From NCBI GenBank assembly GCA_002341165.1, contig DDNL01000046.1:1-21766 (forward strand): a stretch of DNA of 21,766 nucleotides, read 5' to 3'. Position 1 is the first letter of the stretch; each line of letters opens with the position of its first letter. The position numbers and the translations under genes are program-made. Positions 16,538 through 21,766 of the stretch are shown here, in pieces. Source of the DNA: Shewanellaceae bacterium UBA2521. Its GTDB lineage: Bacteria; Pseudomonadota; Gammaproteobacteria; Enterobacterales; Shewanellaceae. Below the pieces are notes generated by a model. The model did not search any database. It was not told the DNA's origin and was given only the letters and a program-made list of their open reading frames with translations.

Positions 16538-16656
16538 TGGGGCAGACCTAAAATAATATATGTTTACGAATTAAGATTTAAAAAAACAATATAAATTATT
16601 TTTTAGTTTATGACTAAATATACTATAAAAAATTTAATAAAAATAAAGAAGAGAGT

Positions 16657-18768
16657 ATGGAAGTGAAAAAAAAGTATATTGTGACCATGTTAACCTGTTT
16701 GTTCAGTTACAAATCTTACGCATTAGGTGATGAACATTTAAGCTCTTGGAATATGATGGGTGACGGATCCGATATCAACTGGAACCATCAAGAACTAGAA
16801 CATACATTTACATTTAATCATCAATATGATCCTTTACTTATATCTTTCGATGATCCGCAAAAGATACCCGATATTTTCCAGTACACAGGGGCTGCACCTT
16901 GGCTCTTAATGCAAGCCGATCCTCACATGGGGTTGAGCCTAAAAAGCCCTACGACTCAAGTAGGTCAATCTTCAGATATTGTGATTCAGTTTATGAGTCA
17001 AGGCGGATCAGTTTCGTTCGATCTTGCTTTATTCGATGTACCAGATAATAACGTTAAATTTTATATTAATGGCGAAGAGCAACTTGTCGTTGCAAATCAA
17101 CAAGCATTTCAACATTATGAATATTCATTGCCACAAGATCAGATGGTTTCTCTTAAATGGTCTTACCAAAAGCGTCATCATCATACTTATATGCATGCAG
17201 GAACCCTGTTAGATAATTTAAAAATTAATGCAAATCTAAATACAGACTTTGACGATCTTAATGATGCATGGGAATATAAGTATTTTCGTTCTCTCCAATC
17301 TCAAGGACATGAGCATAACGATTTAGATACATTAAACAACCAAGTTGAATTCACTCATAAAACCAATCCTTTGCTAGAGGATACCGACGGTGATTCATTT
17401 CATGATGACTGGGAAGTTAAACATCAATTTAATCCTCTCATTGATGATAGTCTAGCGATTAAATCATATAAAAGAGATCAGGGATATGCAAAACTTTCGG
17501 CAGCTCATACCTTTTTTCAAAACCAGCGCTACACCGAAGCTTTTAATTTTATTTACAGTGCCGTCAATGACTACAATTATGCTCCAGCTGAACTCGAATT
17601 AGCACACTATTATCACTATGGCTGGGGTACACAGCCCAATGCTCAAGAAGCTTTACGCTGGTATCAAACAGCTGCCGAAAAAGATGCCAAAGCGCAATAT
17701 GAATTAGCTCAACTCTATGAGAAAGGGGAAGTAGCCCAGCTTGATATAGACCAAGCTGAGCAGCTATACCAACAAGCTGCAGAAGCTGGGTTTGCAGCTG
17801 CGCAGTATTATTGGGGCAGCCTCAATATTCAAGATAAATATTGGGAGCGAGGTGTATATTGGCTCAAAAAAGCAGCGGCTCAAAATTACCCTCAAGCCGA
17901 AAGCCATTTAGGTTACTTATATCAAAAAGGCATAGGCATGACGGCAAATAAAACTGAATCAAAACATTATTTCCTCCAAGCAGCCCAACATCATGATATA
18001 GACGGTCAATACCAGATAGGTCAGATTTTAGAGGAAGAGCATGCCGACATGTCCGAAGTGATCAAATGGTATGAGCTCGCCGCAAAACAGGGTCAAGTAC
18101 AGGCTCAAGTTCGTTTAGGTAAAATATATTTACGCGACATTATATATAAGGATATTGATAAAGCTGTACATTGGTTTGATATGGCAGCAAAACAGGGCGA
18201 TGCCATCGCCTTATATCAGTTAAGTCATTTATATCGCAGTGTCTATGGTGTCACAAAGAACTTAATGACAGCTACATCTTTAAGACTTGCGTCACAAGAG
18301 CAATTTATTCCCGCATCTGAAATCAGTTTAAGTCATGCTTATCTTGATTATGCACACTCCAACCATACCGCATCTCTATATCAAAGTTCAGCAGAAGAAG
18401 GAAAACGTCAAGCTCAATATATATTGGGTACTTGGCATTTGTCAGGCACCTATGTCTCTTATGACCCTCAAAAGGCTATGCATTGGTTAACTCAAGCAGC
18501 ACAACAAGGTCATATGCATGCACAATATAAATTAGGGCTTTCGTATAAAAGAGGTAAATATACTGAAACTAACATTGAGCTTGCTCGAGCATGGTTCAAT
18601 GCAGCGGCTCAGCAAGGTCATTTAGATGCTATCTACCAGCTCGGTTTACTGTATCAAAATGAGCTGAGTCATCTTCATCTCAATGGTGTTTCATGGCTTG
18701 CATACGCTGCACATAGAGGTCATGTCGATGCCATTCAAAAATTAGAGTACTACCACTTGTATCACTAA
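16657..18768 (+). CDS. Exported lectin-like beta-sandwich / TSP3 calcium-binding / Sel1-repeat protein
   Basis: 703 residues; an AAGAAG ribosome site lies about 5 nt before the ATG. The signal peptide is MEVKKKYIVTMLTCLFSYKS, ending near SYA. Residues about 28-190 resemble a jelly-roll domain seen in large secreted proteins: W near 31, APWLL, LKSP, GGSVSFDLALFDVPDN, VKFYINGEE, V.LKW.Y.K, TLLDNLKI. Residues about 194-262 are thrombospondin type 3-like: NTDFDDLNDAWEY, DLDTLNNQVEF, TNPLLEDTDGDSFHDDWEV, FNPLIDD, with Asp ladders typical of Ca2+ binding. Residues about 305-703 hold eleven to twelve Sel1-like repeats. The gene follows the one at 14780 by 119 nt and leads into the one at 18820 with a short gap. 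Glycan or surface binding is inferred from the first domains; no catalytic motif is seen. Confidence 0.9.
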   Translation: MEVKKKYIVTMLTCLFSYKSYALGDEHLSSWNMMGDGSDINWNHQELEHTFTFNHQYDPLLISFDDPQKIPDIFQYTGAAPWLLMQADPHMGLSLKSPTTQVGQSSDIVIQFMSQGGSVSFDLALFDVPDNNVKFYINGEEQLVVANQQAFQHYEYSLPQDQMVSLKWSYQKRHHHTYMHAGTLLDNLKINANLNTDFDDLNDAWEYKYFRSLQSQGHEHNDLDTLNNQVEFTHKTNPLLEDTDGDSFHDDWEVKHQFNPLIDDSLAIKSYKRDQGYAKLSAAHTFFQNQRYTEAFNFIYSAVNDYNYAPAELELAHYYHYGWGTQPNAQEALRWYQTAAEKDAKAQYELAQLYEKGEVAQLDIDQAEQLYQQAAEAGFAAAQYYWGSLNIQDKYWERGVYWLKKAAAQNYPQAESHLGYLYQKGIGMTANKTESKHYFLQAAQHHDIDGQYQIGQILEEEHADMSEVIKWYELAAKQGQVQAQVRLGKIYLRDIIYKDIDKAVHWFDMAAKQGDAIALYQLSHLYRSVYGVTKNLMTATSLRLASQEQFIPASEISLSHAYLDYAHSNHTASLYQSSAEEGKRQAQYILGTWHLSGTYVSYDPQKAMHWLTQAAQQGHMHAQYKLGLSYKRGKYTETNIELARAWFNAAAQQGHLDAIYQLGLLYQNELSHLHLNGVSWLAYAAHRGHVDAIQKLEYYHLYH

Positions 18769-18819
18769 CACAACAAGTAAAAAAGATAAAATAATAAAAA
18801 AATGAATAATGGATATCTC

Positions 18820-20010
18820 ATGAAAAATAAAAAAATATATATAACTTCTCTCATTTTGAGTGCTTTAAGTCATAGCCTTTCAGCCCTACCTTTAGATCCC
18901 CAGCATCAGGATATCGGCCATGATTTTAGTCTTGACTTAAGAAAAAAGTTTTATCTATACGCTGATTCTGAATCAGACAGCATTTTATGGTATGCAGCAA
19001 AGGAGAGTACTTTAGCGGAAAATACAGCAGTTTCCAATCAACCTAACTTAGATTTAGGTGTATTTCGCCATAATAGAGAAAGCTATGTATGGCTTAAAGG
19101 AGCCTTTGACATACGTGGTTCAAAAGAAAATTTAGAAAGCTTGCGGCAAGAAGCGGAGGACCTTGGGTATGCTTTACACTTGGCACCGATCAAAATTATT
19201 CAAGGGTATGTCAACATGGAAGGCAAGCATTATGAGCACATCACTTATCAATGTGATGAAACGATACGCCACAATAAGTCTACTTACCCTGTCTGCTATA
19301 CCCTTGATGATCAAGGTCGAAGAAATTTATCCGACACCTATATCGAGATGAAGACCAAAGCCATCGATGACAAGTTTTTTAGTTTTCAAATGCTTGCTCC
19401 TGGAAGTGTTGTGCCTATCTATGACCAACTGGTTGGCTACGATAGATTCATGAATCAGTTTTTACCTGAAGACGATCCTTTTGTAGGACAAAGTTGGAAT
19501 AAGCTTTTTATCGCATCCGTGAGAGTGAATTTATCACTATACAAGCCAAGAGATGATTCGAATATAGCCCAGCATTCAAGAAAAGTTGAGCATGAAATTC
19601 CTTTATCTATTGAATGTGTCAGAGGTGGTTACAACACCATTATGTCATGGGTCTCATCGCCTTATTGTAAGAAGTACACAGAAAAAAAAGTCGATACTGT
19701 TCAGCTAAATACATCAAAATCTCTTTTTGAACAGGCAAGAGCACATGAAAACCTCAATAAAACCGAAGCATTAGGTAGACTGCACTGGGCAAAAAGATGT
19801 GGACATATTTCAGCAAAAATGCTGAAGCATTTTTCCCAGCGAAGGGTTCTTGGAAAGTACATATCTCTTATCGCCCCTTTTTATCCTGTCTATATCGATA
19901 AAGAGACCAATCGACTTTGGCTTGCTCCTACTGCGCCTAACAACCCTTGCCCTAGTGAAAAATATCAAGAATTTTCCATTTATGGATACAGCGTTTCACA
20001 AAAAATTTAA
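18820..20010 (+). CDS. Exported protein with an H/I-type N-domain and a C-terminal WA-CG module
   Basis: 396 residues from the ATG at 18820, chosen because GGA lies about 6 nt upstream and the signal peptide MKNKKIYITSLILSALSHSL starts there. An in-frame ATG at 18802 has no ribosome site. Residues about 45-125 (FYLYADS, ILWYAAKE, LDLGVF, GAFDIRGS, LAPIK) and IECVRGGY near 264 recur in the next gene at 20028. Residues about 318-392 (LHWAKRCGH, FYPVYIDKE, LWLAPTAPNNPC, YGYSV) match the N-terminal domain of the Sel1 proteins at 1-1357 and 1625-3232. There are no Sel1 repeats. The short gaps on both sides (about 50 and 17 nt) indicate one operon with its neighbours. I do not recognise a named family; the function is unknown. 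Confidence 0.88.
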   Translation: MKNKKIYITSLILSALSHSLSALPLDPQHQDIGHDFSLDLRKKFYLYADSESDSILWYAAKESTLAENTAVSNQPNLDLGVFRHNRESYVWLKGAFDIRGSKENLESLRQEAEDLGYALHLAPIKIIQGYVNMEGKHYEHITYQCDETIRHNKSTYPVCYTLDDQGRRNLSDTYIEMKTKAIDDKFFSFQMLAPGSVVPIYDQLVGYDRFMNQFLPEDDPFVGQSWNKLFIASVRVNLSLYKPRDDSNIAQHSRKVEHEIPLSIECVRGGYNTIMSWVSSPYCKKYTEKKVDTVQLNTSKSLFEQARAHENLNKTEALGRLHWAKRCGHISAKMLKHFSQRRVLGKYISLIAPFYPVYIDKETNRLWLAPTAPNNPCPSEKYQEFSIYGYSVSQKI

Positions 20011-20027
20011 AAATATAAGGATCTGAT

Positions 20028-21766
20028 ATGAAAAAAATATTAAAAAAAACATTACTTTCAAGTTTAATAGCATTGTCTTTCCAAGCTTTGTCTGTACCGA
20101 TGAGCCATTTGGATACATCAGCGATCCAGCTATTTACCAATATAAAACCTGTTGATGCAGCTTTTATGCAGAGTCATTATACCCTTTTTACAGATAGTGT
20201 TTATACCGATTTGGTTTATTATATAGCAAAGAAAGGTTATATTTCTGAAAAAGGCTCGGGGCAAAACTCTTCGCCAGATATTGGCTTTTTAATTCATAAG
20301 CCTCACTCAGGTTTGCAACGATTTATTAAGCCAAATGAATATCTTATGAATATTAATGGTGCCTTTGATACCGGTGGTAAATCTGACGATTTACTCAGGT
20401 TACAACAAATTGCGGCAGAGTCAGGTATTAAGATTGCACCAGCTCCGGTTCTTGGGGGTTCGATACATCTTTTTACAGATGGTTCGAATATTAAAATAAA
20501 TGAGGACACAGGAGAGGCAGAACTAACTTGTAAACCAGAAGAGCATATAGTTGATGGTCGATTGTTAAAATACAACAATTGTAATATTTTTCGTAAGAAA
20601 AATTTCTTAAATCAAAGTAATGATAAAAATACAGTTGCAACGCTTACACAAGAGTACACATCTGTTCCTGTGAACTTAATTGAGTCTTTTGCTATGGGTA
20701 GCCTGAAAAGTGCAGTGTCTGCTTCAGGCAAGCATGCGTTTACATTAAAAACACCTATAGACAGTGATTTTGTCGGAAAATTGAAAGCAAGTATCAATAA
20801 TGGTGTTGGAACAAGACCTTTATTTGGAATGGAAATAAAATGGGATGTACAAACAAACAGAGCAACGCGAAAAGCACGTATTACCGCTGATTGGCAGCGT
20901 ATTTTCGAACAAACATCTGAGTTTACGGCTCGACATGATCGTCGCTGTAAAGATGTAACAACTCGAAATTTCACATCGAATTTGATTGATAACGAAGAAG
21001 TGACCATTGAGGTATTTAATCCTGCCACCCGTACATATGAGAAAAAATTTGATATTCATGATGCTGGATTTACAGACTTATTAAACAAGTCAAAAGAAGC
21101 TTTGCTAGAGAGACTTTTTACAGAAATCAGAACATATAAAAATACTCAAGTATCACAACTGGGTAAGCCTGATGAAAGCTGGTACGCAATTTATACAGAA
21201 AGAAACAACAAAGAGAACTCTGAAAAAGAAATTAACACTACGATTGATGTAAGATGGAATCCAGGTAATGAAGCGACTAAAGAAGTCAAAACTTTACTGA
21301 ATATGAGCTGCCTTAAAGGAGGGTTTGAATATCCTGTACGTTGGAACTATGGCGAAGAATCTTGTAACTTTGATTATTCGAAAGCTGATTTAACAGCGCA
21401 AGAGAAACGTGAGCAGGCTATCATCAAACAAGCCCGAAAAAGAAAGCAAGAGGAGGACGCAGCAAAAAAATGGGAAGCAGAGGAGAAAGAGAAAGAGGCG
21501 AAGAGGCAGAAAGAAGCACGAGACTTCGAAGCAAAGAGGCAGGAATTCGAAGCACAAGAGAAAGCGAAAGAATTCGTAAGGCAACAATCAACTTTGAGTC
21601 TGCAGATCGAACTTGAAAGATTAAAACAGGCTAATACATCAACTGCAAACAATACCATTCCATCGCAACCTATACAGGAAAGTCACAGCACTCAGACCAA
21701 CCCATATCAAATTCAAGGTGATTATGGTCAAGATGTCTATGATCCACATACAAACCATAATCAAAG
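20028..21766 (+). CDS. Exported paralogue of the 18820 protein with a charged coiled-coil extension (3' end beyond window)
   Basis: Open from ATG 20028 (AAGGA seven nt upstream) to the right edge, 579 full codons, no stop. The signal peptide is MKKILKKTLLSSLIALSFQA, ending near LSV. Residues about 50-140 (YTLFTDS, LVYYIAKKG, PDIGF, GAFDTGGKSDDLLRLQQIA, IAPAPV) and MSCLKGGFE near 425 align with the gene just upstream, so the two are tandem relatives. Residues about 454-537 are a Lys/Glu/Arg/Gln/Ala-rich long helix, probably a coiled coil (TAQEKREQAIIKQARKRK and onward), followed by a Gln/Asn/Thr-rich low-complexity tail up to the edge. The gene lies 17 nt after its neighbour and is surely co-transcribed. 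The function is unknown; the helix suggests an extended or multimeric exported protein. Confidence 0.9.
   Translation, partial: MKKILKKTLLSSLIALSFQALSVPMSHLDTSAIQLFTNIKPVDAAFMQSHYTLFTDSVYTDLVYYIAKKGYISEKGSGQNSSPDIGFLIHKPHSGLQRFIKPNEYLMNINGAFDTGGKSDDLLRLQQIAAESGIKIAPAPVLGGSIHLFTDGSNIKINEDTGEAELTCKPEEHIVDGRLLKYNNCNIFRKKNFLNQSNDKNTVATLTQEYTSVPVNLIESFAMGSLKSAVSASGKHAFTLKTPIDSDFVGKLKASINNGVGTRPLFGMEIKWDVQTNRATRKARITADWQRIFEQTSEFTARHDRRCKDVTTRNFTSNLIDNEEVTIEVFNPATRTYEKKFDIHDAGFTDLLNKSKEALLERLFTEIRTYKNTQVSQLGKPDESWYAIYTERNNKENSEKEINTTIDVRWNPGNEATKEVKTLLNMSCLKGGFEYPVRWNYGEESCNFDYSKADLTAQEKREQAIIKQARKRKQEEDAAKKWEAEEKEKEAKRQKEARDFEAKRQEFEAQEKAKEFVRQQSTLSLQIELERLKQANTSTANNTIPSQPIQESHSTQTNPYQIQGDYGQDVYDPHTNHNQ

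Noticed and set aside
18802..18819. Earlier ATG for the protein at 18820
   Set aside because: No Shine-Dalgarno sequence before it; the later ATG has one and starts the signal peptide directly.
1..21766. Search by eye for tRNA, rRNA, CRISPR arrays, insertion sequences and riboswitches
   Set aside because: None seen; the only regular repeats are the protein-coding Sel1 repeats, the 15-bp Ala/Gly tract and short inverted repeats.

Overview
The window is AT-rich bacterial DNA in which almost every gene encodes an exported, modular protein. Signal peptides, TpsA/FHA-type (two-partner secretion, filamentous haemagglutinin) domains and Sel1-like repeats point to a Gram-negative bacterium. A host- or amoeba-associated gammaproteobacterium (Legionellales- or Thiotrichales-like) would fit, but this is a weak inference because no housekeeping gene is present. 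I see no tRNA, rRNA, CRISPR array or intact transposase.

Layout. Minus strand, right to left: a 1557-aa protein (13759-9086) with about 14 Sel1 repeats, a Cys-rich segment, a degenerate TPS secretion-domain core and FHA-type beta-helix; a 1081-aa protein (9065-5820) that continues the same TpsA architecture (conserved central segment, beta-helix, DUF637-type region, pre-toxin region); an out-of-frame, truncated HINT-domain remnant (5824-5714); a 505-aa Sel1 protein (5564-4047); a decayed fragment of a paralogue of that gene (about 3536-3473); and two tandem paralogous Sel1 proteins (3232-1625, and 1357 to the left edge, partial). Plus strand, left to right: a paralogue of the 505-aa protein that has lost most of its signal peptide (14780-16537), a lectin-like/TSP3/Sel1 protein (16657-18768), and two related exported proteins without Sel1 repeats (18820-20010, and 20028 to the right edge, partial). 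In the divergent gap lies a previously hidden 50-codon gene (14471-14319, minus) for a peptide with a classic double-glycine leader and a strongly cationic core.

How it may work together (inference). The locus looks like an expanding and decaying family of secreted adhesin or effector-like proteins that share a small set of exchangeable modules. A Cys-containing module is N-terminal in the two tandem Sel1 proteins and C-terminal in the protein at 18820. An N-terminal domain is shared by the proteins at 4047 and 14780. Another domain is shared by the proteins at 18820 and 20028. The two large minus-strand genes together resemble one CdiA/FhaB-like protein split in two, with a Sel1 solenoid placed in front of its secretion domain and its toxin tip lost. 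No TpsB transporter, toxin domain or immunity gene is visible.

Most novel candidates: the double-glycine cationic peptide, the split Sel1-TpsA pair with its relic HINT domain, and the module shared between otherwise unrelated exported proteins.
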